From positions 1 through 43,267 of IMG/VR virus record IMGVR_UViG_3300044712_001783: a DNA stretch of 43,267 nucleotides; one strand, written 5' to 3'. Below the pieces are notes generated by a model. The model made no database searches. It had not been told where the DNA came from and saw only the letters and a list, made by a program, of their open reading frames with translations. Made by a program: the position numbers and the translations under genes. Every line of letters starts with the position of its first letter. Within the stretch, counting starts at the first letter, position 1. This stretch comes from a virus. This document shows positions 7,154 through 15,561 of this stretch, in pieces.

Positions 7154-7586
7154 GATCTCGCCGGATGGGATGAAGACCATCCGTTTGATGAGCAATCGGA
7201 GCGAGACGGATGCGCGGTTGTTGAAATTGGTTCCGGGTGCAGCTCGGGAGTGGGCTAAGATCGTGCGGGAGTCCAATGAAATGCTGAGCCTGCATAACAT
7301 CACAATCACGTATCCGCTGCGGGAGATGGTGGATGTGCGGGCGGCGTGTGCGGATGGGCGTGCCAGGCGTTTGGCGGTGTGGAAGCTGGTGCCCGAGGAA
7401 GAGTATCGCGTGAGAGAGATCATCGGTTTCCTGGTAGGTTGGTATTTTGTGCAAACGCATCGCCATCCTGAATTTGCCTTCATGAAGAAACTGCCTGCGG
7501 GTGTGGAGGATGATTTGGATGTGTGCGGTGTGGCGCTGCGTGAAGCGGAATGGGCAATGACTGGTTGTGTGATGGTCGGTGGCTGA
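7131..7586 (+). CDS. Hypothetical protein, 151 aa
   Basis: ATG 7131 lies inside the end of the previous gene, with a GAAGGTGAAG ribosome site. It is a mixed alpha/beta soluble protein without signal or membrane helix; a short hydrophobic stretch (IIGFLVGWYFV, about 104-114) looks like a buried helix. No family recognised. It overlaps its neighbour by 23 bases, so it is part of the early operon. Confidence 0.55.
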   Translation: MIEVLKVEISPDGMKTIRLMSNRSETDARLLKLVPGAAREWAKIVRESNEMLSLHNITITYPLREMVDVRAACADGRARRLAVWKLVPEEEYRVREIIGFLVGWYFVQTHRHPEFAFMKKLPAGVEDDLDVCGVALREAEWAMTGCVMVGG

Positions 7587-7635
7587 GAGTGAAGAGTGAT
7601 GCGTATGGCGTAAGGCGTTGAGCAAAGGAGTTTTT

Positions 7636-7965
7636 ATGAACAAGATGAAGCAATGGCAATGCGGGAATGGTCATGGTTTGGGTGTGATCTGTTGGAACGG
7701 GAACGATGTTCCGCAGTTGATGCTGTATCGCCATGCGATTGATTACACTGCGGAAAAGCCTGCGGCGGTGGATCTGATGATCGGTCCACTGATCGGGAAT
7801 ATGCCTGTGCAGTGTGATATCTGCAATGACGTGAAACTCTGGGATATATCGGTAGATGCGCTGGCGGAATTGATCGTTTCCCTTCAGGATGACAAGATCG
7901 CGCAGCTCCAGGCGCGGATCGTGAAGATGCAGCAGCACTCGCGGATGAAAGTGGCATTCGAATGA
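7636..7965 (+). CDS. Small Cys-containing protein with C-terminal helix, 109 aa
   Basis: ATG 7636 follows AAAGGAG (7624-7630). WQCGNGHGLG near the N-terminus and QCDICND (about residues 57-62) could form one zinc site (C, H, C, C). The last 35 residues are a heptad-like helix (LQDDKIAQLQARIVKM), suggesting dimerisation. It is the last gene of the early operon, followed by the promoter/terminator region. Function unknown. Confidence 0.55.
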   Translation: MNKMKQWQCGNGHGLGVICWNGNDVPQLMLYRHAIDYTAEKPAAVDLMIGPLIGNMPVQCDICNDVKLWDISVDALAELIVSLQDDKIAQLQARIVKMQQHSRMKVAFE

Positions 7966-8002
7966 TGGTACTGGGGAGGCATTAGAACGGATTTTCTGAC
8001 TC

Positions 8003-8031
8003 TTGACCTTTTTTTTAACCGGTGTTAAAAA
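8003..8031 (+). promoter_or_regulatory. Sigma70-like promoter upstream of late genes
   Basis: TTGACC (8003-8008), a 17-bp spacer and TAAAAA (8026-8031) give a reasonable -35/-10 pair. Transcription would begin about 8038, and the leader would contain two hairpins: CCGGTC/GACCGG (8048-8064) and the terminator at 8079-8106. The arrangement resembles phage late promoters followed by an early terminator. Confidence 0.5.
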
Positions 8032-8078
8032 TAGGTTGTAAGCGCATCCGGTCCGAGTGACCGGGAAGTTGTCGAGTA

Positions 8079-8115
8079 GCGCCCGATGTCATTTGACATC
8101 GGGCGCTTTCTGTTT
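8079..8115 (+). terminator. Intrinsic terminator before late operon
   Basis: A perfect 12-bp stem GCGCCCGATGTC / GACATCGGGCGC (8079-8090, 8095-8106) with an ATTT loop is followed by TTTCTGTTT. It can end the early operon, and it also stands about 40 bases downstream of the 8003 promoter's expected start, so it could gate late transcription. Confidence 0.85.
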
Positions 8116-8119
8116 AACC

Positions 8120-8170
8120 CCACCCCCACCCAGCCTCCCCCAAATACGGGGAGCACGGATTTGGGGGAGG
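8120..8170. repeat. C-run/G-run hairpin repeat, type 1
   Basis: A C-rich lead (8118-8131) precedes a perfect 12-bp stem CCTCCCCCAAAT (8134-8145) / ATTTGGGGGAGG (8159-8170). A close relative sits at 42713-42769. It lies just upstream of the holin-like gene's ribosome site AAAAAGGAG. Confidence 0.75.
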
Positions 8171-8184
8171 AGCAAAAAGGAGCA

Positions 8185-8574
8185 ATGGCGATGAAAAAAA
8201 GGTTTTTGATTCTTGTCGTGGTGATCGTTGGTGTGTTTGTATTGACGGCTTGTTCGGTGGCGCAGGGCGTTACGCAGTCACTGGTTGGTTTGCCCGATGA
8301 TGCAAACATCCTGATCTTTGCGCTTGTGACTGCGGGTGTGACCTGGCTGCTGTTGAAGCTGAGTGAACTCACGCATGTGAACCTGAACGGATACGCCAAT
8401 GCCATTGCTGCGGCACTGGCTCCTGTGTTGGTGACGTTGATCGAAGCGGCGCTGAAACTCATTCCCCCTGTCTTTGACAATCTTGTTTTGAGCATTATCC
8501 ATTTGATCGTGCTGTTGATCAGCTCGCTCGGAACGTTCTTCCTGTTCAAGCGGACCGCTCCCAGCTTGAAGTGA
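8185..8574 (+). CDS. Holin-like multi-pass membrane protein with lipobox
   Basis: ATG 8185 follows AAAAAGGAG. The 129-aa product has an N-terminal hydrophobic segment ending in a lipobox LTAC (C22), then three further hydrophobic stretches (about 40-58, 67-90, 95-118) and a basic end (FKRTAPSLK). Small multi-helix proteins at the start of late operons are typically holins, which open the inner membrane for lysis. The lipobox is unusual in a holin and could be real lipidation or chance. The terminase lies four genes downstream. Confidence 0.55.
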   Translation: MAMKKRFLILVVVIVGVFVLTACSVAQGVTQSLVGLPDDANILIFALVTAGVTWLLLKLSELTHVNLNGYANAIAAALAPVLVTLIEAALKLIPPVFDNLVLSIIHLIVLLISSLGTFFLFKRTAPSLK

Positions 8575-8587
8575 TTATTAGCAAGGA

Positions 8588-8848
8588 ATGTTCGTGGATG
8601 AACCACACACTCAACGCATCCAATCCATCCCGGTCAGACATCCAACGCCGTCACGAGGCGGGCAGTATGTCGTTGTGGCACAACTGCGGGATGCTGCCGG
8701 GCGATGGATGGCTCCCACGATAACGTGCAGCGAGTCCATTCAGCAGATGATCGAGAGCGGACGATATGCACGAGATGTGGCTGTGGCGTTACTGGTTGGT
8801 TATTACTGGTTTGAGTTGTGGATGAAGGATGTAGGCAGAAATGAATAA
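8588..8848 (+). CDS. Hypothetical protein, 86 aa
   Basis: ATG 8588 has only a weak site (AAGG, spacing about 2), and no other start fits better. The N-terminal half is polar, with a strand-rich QYVVVAQLRDAAGRW; the C-terminal half has a mildly hydrophobic stretch (VAVALLVGYYWFELW, about 65-79). It overlaps the next gene by eight bases. No family recognised. Position between holin-like and spanin-like genes suggests a lysis-related role, but no catalytic residues of an endolysin are visible. Confidence 0.5.
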   Translation: MFVDEPHTQRIQSIPVRHPTPSRGGQYVVVAQLRDAAGRWMAPTITCSESIQQMIESGRYARDVAVALLVGYYWFELWMKDVGRNE

Positions 8849-9341
8849 TCTGATGACATTCATTCTCGCAATATTGGGGTCTTCTGCCTTGGGTGCAGTG
8901 GTCACCTTTTTTCTTTATCGCCGCAGGATCAAGGCGGAAACCACATCGCAGGAAGTAGATGCCGATAGCAAGATGTCGGATCTGCTTGGCAAGATGCAAA
9001 GCGAAAATGTGGATCTGTATAGGAAGAACGCAGATCTGGAAAGAACCAATACAGACCAGGCGCACCAGGTCCTTTTGCTTACAGCGCGGTTGAGAGATCG
9101 GGACGATCAATTGGCAGCGGTGACACGGCAGCTCGATCTGCTGCGGAACTTGGCAGAGCAGACCCCGATCACTGAGATGCTGCGCTCGCAGTTGAATCAG
9201 GTGAATGAGACCACTGCCAAAATGCAGGATGCTCAGAAGATCTTGCAGGATCTGTTAGTGGAGAAGGAGAGGACCATTCAGGTTCTCTTTGAAACCAATA
9301 AAGATATTAAGTTGCAAAAGCCACCCAAGAAGGAGGCATGA
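8841..9341 (+). CDS. N-terminally anchored coiled-coil protein, spanin-like
   Basis: The 166-aa product has one N-terminal transmembrane helix (about 4-26) and then an almost unbroken coiled coil (about 35-160) with a basic end. This is the topology of inner-membrane spanins (Rz type), which help disrupt the envelope in lysis, and it follows a holin-like gene. No outer-membrane partner with a lipobox is nested in it that I could see, so the spanin assignment is by topology only. The stop overlaps the next ATG. Confidence 0.5.
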   Translation: MNNLMTFILAILGSSALGAVVTFFLYRRRIKAETTSQEVDADSKMSDLLGKMQSENVDLYRKNADLERTNTDQAHQVLLLTARLRDRDDQLAAVTRQLDLLRNLAEQTPITEMLRSQLNQVNETTAKMQDAQKILQDLLVEKERTIQVLFETNKDIKLQKPPKKEA

Positions 9342-9760
9342 TGGACGCGAAATACGAACTGAAGGTGATCGTTCCCCTTGGGGCGAAAATATTGGATCAA
9401 CCGAGACCCGAAGCCAAAGGCGCTCATAAACGTCGGGATGATCCGGTAGGCACTAAATTACAGGCTACTGACATCCTGATCATCGAGGGTGTGCCTTATG
9501 GTGAGTTGATCCCCAGAGATCCCCAAAAGCCTGAATATGTGCGTATTAGCGAAGCGGGCGGCTTGGTGAAAGATCAAGTCACCGGCAAAGTGACCCAGTT
9601 CGATGGCGTGCTCACCTATTGCCAGGTGAAGAACCTTGTGACCACTGCCCCTGCATCTGATCTTGTGAGTGCTCTCCAGCAACACACAACGGCATTACAG
9701 AACAACACAAGTGCCCTGACTTTGATGACTGTAGCCATCAGAGATATGGCAGGGAAGTAG
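9341..9760 (+). CDS. SH3-like protein with coiled-coil tail, 139-140 aa
   Basis: AGGAGG at 9331-9336 favours ATG 9341 over the adjacent ATG at 9338. Residues 4-75 (YELKVIVPLGAKILDQP, then a KLQATDILII segment and a YGELI/YVRI pair) look like a bacterial SH3 barrel with a strand pattern. The tail (about 105-140) is a Gln/Thr/Ala-rich helix. SH3 domains often bind cell wall, so a lysis or virion role is possible, but no enzymatic domain is attached. Confidence 0.5.
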   Translation: MDAKYELKVIVPLGAKILDQPRPEAKGAHKRRDDPVGTKLQATDILIIEGVPYGELIPRDPQKPEYVRISEAGGLVKDQVTGKVTQFDGVLTYCQVKNLVTTAPASDLVSALQQHTTALQNNTSALTLMTVAIRDMAGK

Positions 9761-9766
9761 CTTCCA

Positions 9767-10465
9767 ATGGCAAACGGACGTTTGGATAAACCTGTTTTTC
9801 AGTTGCCCATGCCTCTCTCTGGCTTTGATGATGTCATCCAGCCTACTGATGAGAAGATGACCAGCGAAGCTGCATTGGCGGCTCTTTCCGCGTGGCGAGT
9901 GAAGGAACCACAATTCATTGATGATGCAGACGGCAAGAAAATGCAACTGGGCGAGCGTGAAGTGGCACCACGCTGGATGGATCTGTTCAAACGTTTGGTG
10001 GAAGTCGGTTGGAAATGGCGCGTGGCTGTTTATATTGCCTGGGCAGCACAACCAAAGAAGTACCGTCAACCTGCCACACAGGAAGAGCTTGCGATTCAAT
10101 GTCTTGGATTGACATCTGATCGAGCTATAGCTACATGGCGCAAGAACAATGAAAGCATTGATGAAACAATATCCGTTTTACAGGGTGCCATTATCTTTGA
10201 TGCGCTGCCTGATGCGATGAATGCGATGGTGGAAGTTGCCAGTGAAGCCGATTACAAGGGACACCAGGACCGCAAGTTGATGTTCGAGATGGCTGGTATT
10301 TATACACCGTCATCGAAGATCACAGCGGAGATGGCAAAGAAACTGGTTAACAGTAATCCAGACGACCTGGAATCGCTGAGTGATGAAGAACTCCGCAAGC
10401 TGGAAGGGAACATCAACACAGCGATCACCAATAAACACAAGAAGGAAGGGGAAGAGGACGCCTGA
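9767..10465 (+). CDS. Terminase small subunit-like protein, 232 aa
   Basis: It lies directly before terL with a one-base stop/start overlap. Residues about 84-125 (WRVAVYIAWAAQP, then PATQEELAIQCLG and RAIATWRKNN) look like an HTH of the phBC6A51-type small terminases, which recognise the packaging site. The C-terminal acidic/basic helical tail (from about 195) would contact the large subunit. The call rests on the HTH pattern and position. Confidence 0.65.
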   Translation: MANGRLDKPVFQLPMPLSGFDDVIQPTDEKMTSEAALAALSAWRVKEPQFIDDADGKKMQLGEREVAPRWMDLFKRLVEVGWKWRVAVYIAWAAQPKKYRQPATQEELAIQCLGLTSDRAIATWRKNNESIDETISVLQGAIIFDALPDAMNAMVEVASEADYKGHQDRKLMFEMAGIYTPSSKITAEMAKKLVNSNPDDLESLSDEELRKLEGNINTAITNKHKKEGEEDA

Positions 10466-12057
10466 TGGTTGCCCCGACTGTGAATCGTAGTGATCTGGCG
10501 AAGGCAGAACGCGCACGGCGTGAGCTGGCTCGTCGCCATTTAATCGATTACAGCCGCTATGTGGCTCCCTGGTATGAGCCTGCAAAGCATCACATCTATC
10601 TGGCTGGAAAACTGGAGAAGGTGAAACTCTTCATCGAGACCAAAGGTGTACAGGGCATCGGGCGTTTGATCGTGTGTGAGCCGCCTCAATATGGCAAGAC
10701 CGAACAGACCAGCCGTTTATTCCCTTCGTGGGTGCTGGGTGATCTACCCGATACGCGCATCATCCTGACATCCTACGGCGCAGATCTGGCAACTGAAAAC
10801 AGCCGCATCACTCGAAACTATGTAGGCAGTGATGCGTATGCCAACATCTTCGGGGCACGCTCCGCAGTGGATGAACCTGTGGAGCTGAGCATGGAAAGCC
10901 GCAGCGTGGTCTCGTGGAATTTGAAGGATCATCGCGGGTCCGTGTTCGCTTCTGGTGTGGGCGGTGGTATCACCGGTCGCCCGGCAAACCTGGTCGTGAT
11001 CGATGACCCGTTCAAGAGCCGTGAAGATGCGGAGAGCGAGGTCTATCGCAAAAAGGTGATGAGCTGGTACCGGTCGGTGGTGTATCCCCGTGTAGCGAAC
11101 ACTCCGGGCGCGGCGATCATCATCATGCACACACGCTGGGATCAAGAAGATCTCGTTGGTCAATTATTGACCCAGATGGTGAGCGATGCGGAAGCCGATC
11201 AATGGGATGTTGTTTTTCTTCCCGCGATTGCTTTGGAAGAAGATCAATACCCAAAAACGGAAGAAGAATTTCGCGAGAATTTGCTGCGCGGAATTTATAT
11301 CCCTAAAGGTGGTGATCCACTCGGACGCAAGCCAGGCGAAGCATTATGGGCGGAGCGTTCGAGCGTGCAGAAGATTCTGCGCACCAAAGCCAACATGCTG
11401 GATTATGACTTCGAAGCGCTCTTCCAGCAGATGCCCCGCATGGCAGAGGGTGAATTCTTTGATGATAAGGATTTTGAGATCATCGAGAAAGCTCCCGAAG
11501 GTTTGCAGTGGTATCGCTATGTGGATTTAGCGCTGGGTGAATCAAAAACCAGCGATAACAATTCTACGATTGCAGGCGCGATTAACGAGAGAACTGGCGA
11601 CCTGATCCTGCGTGATCGCATCAAGGTACGCGAGCTGAAAGAATTCCTGCCACGAGTGCGCACGGCGATGCTTTCTGACGATGAGCGCAATACTGAATGG
11701 GGCTTTGAGGATGTGGCGTTTCAAAAGTTAGTCATCCAACAATTCATGGCGGATAAGACTTTGATGAAAGTGCGGATGCGTGGCGTGAAGCCTTTGGGCG
11801 ATAAGGTGGAGCGTGCGCGTCCGTGGCAGCTTCGAGCGAAACAAGGACACGTCAAGCTGGTGCGTGGTCCGTGGAATTTGGACTTTATCCGCGAGGTGAC
11901 TTCGTTCCCTAAAGGTCGCCATGATGATGATGTGGATACCGTGAGCGGCGATGTGCAGATGATCGCCGAAGACGGTGGCGCAAACAAGACCGCTACGAGC
12001 GAGTCCATCGTTGTGAGTGCTGATGAATTATTTATGGAGCCATCATGGAACCAGTAA
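10465..12057 (+). CDS. terL: Terminase large subunit
   Basis: The 530-aa packaging motor has Walker A-like CEPPQYGKTE (71-80), an adenine/coupling segment ILTSYGADLA (100-109) and Walker B LVVIDDP (176-182). The RNase H-like nuclease domain starts at YVDLALGESK (352-361) and ends near HDDDVDTVSG in the C-terminal 40 residues. Terminase cleaves concatemeric DNA and pumps it into proheads through the portal. The end overlaps the following small gene. PPQYGKT instead of the more common PPRHGKS is a conservative variant. Confidence 0.93.
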   Translation: MVAPTVNRSDLAKAERARRELARRHLIDYSRYVAPWYEPAKHHIYLAGKLEKVKLFIETKGVQGIGRLIVCEPPQYGKTEQTSRLFPSWVLGDLPDTRIILTSYGADLATENSRITRNYVGSDAYANIFGARSAVDEPVELSMESRSVVSWNLKDHRGSVFASGVGGGITGRPANLVVIDDPFKSREDAESEVYRKKVMSWYRSVVYPRVANTPGAAIIIMHTRWDQEDLVGQLLTQMVSDAEADQWDVVFLPAIALEEDQYPKTEEEFRENLLRGIYIPKGGDPLGRKPGEALWAERSSVQKILRTKANMLDYDFEALFQQMPRMAEGEFFDDKDFEIIEKAPEGLQWYRYVDLALGESKTSDNNSTIAGAINERTGDLILRDRIKVRELKEFLPRVRTAMLSDDERNTEWGFEDVAFQKLVIQQFMADKTLMKVRMRGVKPLGDKVERARPWQLRAKQGHVKLVRGPWNLDFIREVTSFPKGRHDDDVDTVSGDVQMIAEDGGANKTATSESIVVSADELFMEPSWNQ

Positions 12058-12302
12058 GGTTCGAGCAAGCGAACAGAGAATTGTTGAAGCCAAAAGGCAT
12101 GACCGATGAAGAATGCGGAAGCCTGCCTGTCTTCAGCGATGGTGAGCAATGTATTTCGCTTTGGAAGATGACGTGGAAGGAACGCTTCTCCGCGTTGTTC
12201 TTCGGGAAGATTTGGTTGAGTGTGTATAGCGGGCATTCGCAGCCGCCCGTTTGGCTCATGGCTGCGAAAGAGATCTTCAAGAAGGAGAGCAGCAATGGCT
12301 AA
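12045..12302 (+). CDS. Hypothetical protein, 85 aa
   Basis: ATG 12045 overlaps the terL end by 13 bases. The product is amphipathic, with a W/F-rich middle (SLWKMTWKERFSALFFGKIW), and looks like many short phage proteins predicted to sit at membranes or in structural complexes. The next gene's ribosome site (AAGGAG, about 12281-12286) lies in its last codons. No family recognised. Confidence 0.5.
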   Translation: MEPVRFEQANRELLKPKGMTDEECGSLPVFSDGEQCISLWKMTWKERFSALFFGKIWLSVYSGHSQPPVWLMAAKEIFKKESSNG

Positions 12303-14928
12303 TAAAATCGCGAAGGGTCAATTACTCACTGAGCTGGTGAAGGGGTCAATGGAATACACCATGAGCCTGATCAAGGCGGCATTTAGTTCTCAGTTTCCCA
12401 ATCGGGATATGAGTCCTTATTTCTGGGTCGAAGAGATCTTCAGTGATTATGTGATCGTCAAAGCCTATAGCGACAGTTCGCTGAAGAGTGATGAATATTA
12501 CAAGGTCCCATACACGAAGAATGGTGATGTTTATACCTTCGTGGAAAAGGATAAGTGGGAGGTTGTTGAACTGGCATATCAGCCGCAGACATCTGCGGAT
12601 GTTGCGGAAGGGAGGGTATCAATACCTGCTGGAAGATCAGGAAAGAAGCGCAATCGCTTCGATGAACGGATCGATGCGCAGGTATCCCTGCTCGAAACGG
12701 TGGAGGGTAAGCGGAGGGTCAAGATCGAAGGTGCAATTACGGCGAATGTTGTTAACGGCAACCGTCGCCGATATCCCAGTGCTGTGGTCGAAGCAGCGAT
12801 CGATGAATTACGCGGTCATCTGAACGAGAGCGCAGGACAGGGACGTGCTATTCAGGTTCTCGGGGAGGCGGAACATCCGTCTGATAAGAGCGGGCGTGCA
12901 AACCTGCTGGAGACAGTCACCAAGTGGGAAGAGGTCACGTTTGATGGTCAACGTGTGGATCTCACTGGGCGCATTCTTGAAACCAGCAAAGGCAAAGACA
13001 TCCTAGCTCTAATGGAAGGCGGCGTGAAGCCTGGCGTGAGCTTGCGTGGGTACGGTGAAGGCAAGTCTATTGGAAAGGGCGATGATAAGGTCTTCGAAGT
13101 TTCGGAACTGCACATCACAGGCTTTGACCTGGTGCTCGAACCATCCTTTGAGAACTCCGCCCAATTGGTTGAATCAATTAACTCACAAGGAGATGACGAA
13201 ATGAACCCCGAGGAAATCCTCAAACTGTTGAAAGATCACCCCGAACTCTTCAAGGGCATCACTGAAGCCCAGGTGAAAGCCATGGGCGAAGAACAACTCA
13301 AAAATCTCGAAACCCGCATCCGCACGGCTTTGGGCATCGATGGCAACGCGGACATCGCCGAATCGTTGAAGGCGACCGCTGAGAAGGCTCGCAAGTTCGA
13401 AGAGAGCCAGGCGAAGACTGCGATGGATTCTGCGATCGCAGAAGCGACCAAGGATCTGCCGTTCGGTGAGAAGCTGAACAAGGTCTTTGTCGAGTCCTTC
13501 AAGAACATGGAATTCACCACGGTAGACCAGGTGAAGAAGTTCGCAGAGAGCCAGCGCAAGCAGTTCGCTCAGCTCGCTGCCTCCGGTGTGCTCAAAGGCA
13601 TGGGCTTCGATGAGAAGACCCAGCGTGTGCAAATGCTCGGTGATGTGCTGGAGAATGAGACCGGCACGCCTGAATTCGGTCGTGCTGCCTTCGAGATCAC
13701 GGAATCGGTGCGCAAGCATGAGATGCGCCCGGTGAAGGATCTGCGCAAGAACGAAAGCCGCGCTGCGCAGTTTACCATCCAGTTGCTGGAGCGCTTCGAT
13801 AAGCTGTATCAGCGCCAGTTGATGGCGGAGGCGCAAGCCTTCACAGAGGCAGAAGCTGCCAGCGACCTGAACCTGCCCTACAGTGTGAGCCGTGCCGTTA
13901 TCGCAGAAGCATTCCCCACCCTGGTGGCTGCGAATGTGTTCGATATCGGCATTATGAATGGCAGCCCGGAGAACATCTGGTATGAAGCCTTCACGGGTGA
14001 AACCGGCTACACCGTCTCGATCACCGATGAAGTGGAGACGGCTGGCGCAGAGGGCACCTGGTATGACCTGTCTCATGCCAACCTGGTCCCTGGCACCGTT
14101 GTTGTGACCAGCAATCCCGCTGGAACCACCTACGTGGAAGGCACTGATTATGTCATCGATTACGAGCTGGGCAAGATCAAAGCCCTGGCTGCGGGCGCCA
14201 TCGATGCCAATGATGTGCTGGTCGATTACGACTACAACGCTGTAACCGAGGGCGAGGGCGCTGAGATCCAGCAAGCCAAGACCACGCTCAGCTACCAGAC
14301 CATCACCGCCCGCGCATTCCGCGTGGCAGACCAGATCAATCACGAGGCGATCGTGTTCTCCCGCTCGCAGTTGGGCTGGGATGCAGTTGCCCGCACGATG
14401 GCAAACATCATCCGCGAAACCCGCCGCATTATCGACCGCCATTTGATCGAGAAGGCGCTGGCTGCTTCGTTGAGCGTTGCCAACAACAGCGGCGGCACAT
14501 GGACCAATGCCACCGATCCGTTCAGCGAATTCGCTGAGAAGCTCGGGTATGCCAAGGTCAAAGTGGCGAATCGCTACTATGAACCCACCGGCTACTTGCT
14601 GAGCGAGACCAATTCAGATCTGCTCTCGAACTGGGACGGCTTCACCCGCACCGGCTTCCCGAATGCCCTGCTCGATGCGGCTGGCTTCGTGGGTGGGATC
14701 AAAGGTTTGCCCGTCTTCAAGAGCACCCAGATGCGCGATGGTTGGGGCTTGTGCGTGAACCGTGAGATCGTCATGCACCGCGTCTTCCAGCCCATGACCG
14801 TCAAGGGTCCGTTCCCCACCTACGGCGCGAACCGCAAGGTGATCGCGGCGGAGCAGTATTACTCAGAAGAGTACAACGCTTCGCTCGCCCCGATCGCGAA
14901 CAAAGCTGCGCATATCGTTATTGCATAA
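12295..14928 (+). CDS. Prohead protease - scaffold - major capsid protein fusion, 877 aa
   Basis: ATG 12295 follows AAGGAGAGCAGCA; the frame is open earlier, but only inside the preceding gene. Residues 145-290 form an assembly-protease domain with the His-Ser pair in GEAEHPS (H194) and GVSLRGYG (S249). Residues about 303-540 are helical and charged (scaffold or delta-domain-like). From about 545 on (ASDLNLPYSVSRAVIAEAFP, then many beta strands) lies the capsid protein. The protease would free mature capsid protein by cleaving the scaffold after assembly. An internal ribosome site AAGGAG (13187-13192), eight bases before Met303 (13201), would also give a 575-aa scaffold-capsid protein without protease. 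Confidence 0.8.
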   Translation: MANKIAKGQLLTELVKGSMEYTMSLIKAAFSSQFPNRDMSPYFWVEEIFSDYVIVKAYSDSSLKSDEYYKVPYTKNGDVYTFVEKDKWEVVELAYQPQTSADVAEGRVSIPAGRSGKKRNRFDERIDAQVSLLETVEGKRRVKIEGAITANVVNGNRRRYPSAVVEAAIDELRGHLNESAGQGRAIQVLGEAEHPSDKSGRANLLETVTKWEEVTFDGQRVDLTGRILETSKGKDILALMEGGVKPGVSLRGYGEGKSIGKGDDKVFEVSELHITGFDLVLEPSFENSAQLVESINSQGDDEMNPEEILKLLKDHPELFKGITEAQVKAMGEEQLKNLETRIRTALGIDGNADIAESLKATAEKARKFEESQAKTAMDSAIAEATKDLPFGEKLNKVFVESFKNMEFTTVDQVKKFAESQRKQFAQLAASGVLKGMGFDEKTQRVQMLGDVLENETGTPEFGRAAFEITESVRKHEMRPVKDLRKNESRAAQFTIQLLERFDKLYQRQLMAEAQAFTEAEAASDLNLPYSVSRAVIAEAFPTLVAANVFDIGIMNGSPENIWYEAFTGETGYTVSITDEVETAGAEGTWYDLSHANLVPGTVVVTSNPAGTTYVEGTDYVIDYELGKIKALAAGAIDANDVLVDYDYNAVTEGEGAEIQQAKTTLSYQTITARAFRVADQINHEAIVFSRSQLGWDAVARTMANIIRETRRIIDRHLIEKALAASLSVANNSGGTWTNATDPFSEFAEKLGYAKVKVANRYYEPTGYLLSETNSDLLSNWDGFTRTGFPNALLDAAGFVGGIKGLPVFKSTQMRDGWGLCVNREIVMHRVFQPMTVKGPFPTYGANRKVIAAEQYYSEEYNASLAPIANKAAHIVIA
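13187..13203 (+). promoter_or_regulatory. Internal ribosome binding site and start within the capsid fusion
   Basis: AAGGAG (13187-13192), eight bases, then ATG 13201 in frame with the large fusion. The new N-terminus MNPEEILKLL begins exactly at the junction between the protease and scaffold parts. This is the best ribosome site in the area and predicts two products from one frame in different amounts. Confidence 0.7.
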
Positions 14929-14939
14929 CCTAATCTACC

Positions 14940-14974
14940 CCCATCCCCTACCCTTCCCCCTAAAAGGGGAAGGG
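14940..14974. repeat. C-run/G-run hairpin repeat, type 2, after capsid gene
   Basis: Stem CCCTTCCCC (14951-14959) / GGGGAAGGG (14966-14974) with a C-rich lead from about 14938. It lies between the capsid stop and the decoration-protein start and has no T tract after it, so it is not a classical terminator. Confidence 0.75.
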
Positions 14975-15012
14975 AGTTGGTGGAACAAGCATATCTATTT
15001 TGGAGATTAACA

Positions 15013-15561
15013 ATGGCTACCCCTGATGTCAATCTGCGGTCCGGCGCGATCAATACCGGAAAAGTAATTGCAGCGAAGATCGGTGCCCTGGCTGTGACCG
15101 CTGCCAAACTGGCTGCGGATGCAGTGGAAACGGCGAAGATCGCGGCTGGTGCTGTGACCGAAGTGAAGATCGCCGCGGCTTCTCTCACTGGCTTGATCGC
15201 CAAAGTTGTGGCGGATAAGAACGTGATCGGCGGTCTCACCGTTTTGCATCGCATCGATGTAGCGGATGCCAGCGGCAACACGGATGTGACGTTGACCCAT
15301 AAGACCCGCATCATCGATGCGTGGGCTGTGAACACCGGCATTGCTGCACATGCTGCGAATGATACCTGGCAGGTTAAGAATGGTGCCACGGCGATCTCGG
15401 ATGCAGTGGCGAAAACTGCCACGGTCAATGCGATCAAACGCATCTCGACGATCGATCCCGCTGCGGCTGAGATCGCAGCCGGTGGGACGTTGCGCATCGC
15501 AGCGGTGAAAGACACTAACGCGGCTGTGACCGTGTACGTGCTCGGCATTCGCGTGTCGTAA
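15013..15561 (+). CDS. Putative head decoration / fibre-like protein, 182 aa
   Basis: ATG 15013 is preceded by GGAGATTAACA; an earlier TTG (14977) would cross the hairpin repeat. Residues 17-57 repeat an ...AAKI/AAKL/TAKI/EVKI...A-V-T pattern of about 7-8 residues, typical of trimeric phage fibre stalks. The C-terminal half is beta-rich (HRIDVADASGNTDVTL and onward). Its place right after the capsid gene suggests a capsid decoration or head-fibre protein, expected in high copy. No catalytic residues. Confidence 0.55.
   Translation: MATPDVNLRSGAINTGKVIAAKIGALAVTAAKLAADAVETAKIAAGAVTEVKIAAASLTGLIAKVVADKNVIGGLTVLHRIDVADASGNTDVTLTHKTRIIDAWAVNTGIAAHAANDTWQVKNGATAISDAVAKTATVNAIKRISTIDPAAAEIAAGGTLRIAAVKDTNAAVTVYVLGIRVS

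Noticed and set aside
5281-7630. Purine-rich filler such as GCAGAAGGCAGAAGGC as a coding or regulatory signal
   Set aside because: It recurs at 5297, 5503 and 6854 in and between genes without consistent position; treated as host-like low-complexity sequence.
8025-8606. 193-codon minus-strand frame over the holin-like gene
   Set aside because: It crosses a strong terminator and a hairpin repeat and mirrors the plus-strand gene.
13183-14442. 419-codon minus-strand frame opposite the capsid fusion
   Set aside because: Antisense shadow of biased codon use in the capsid gene.
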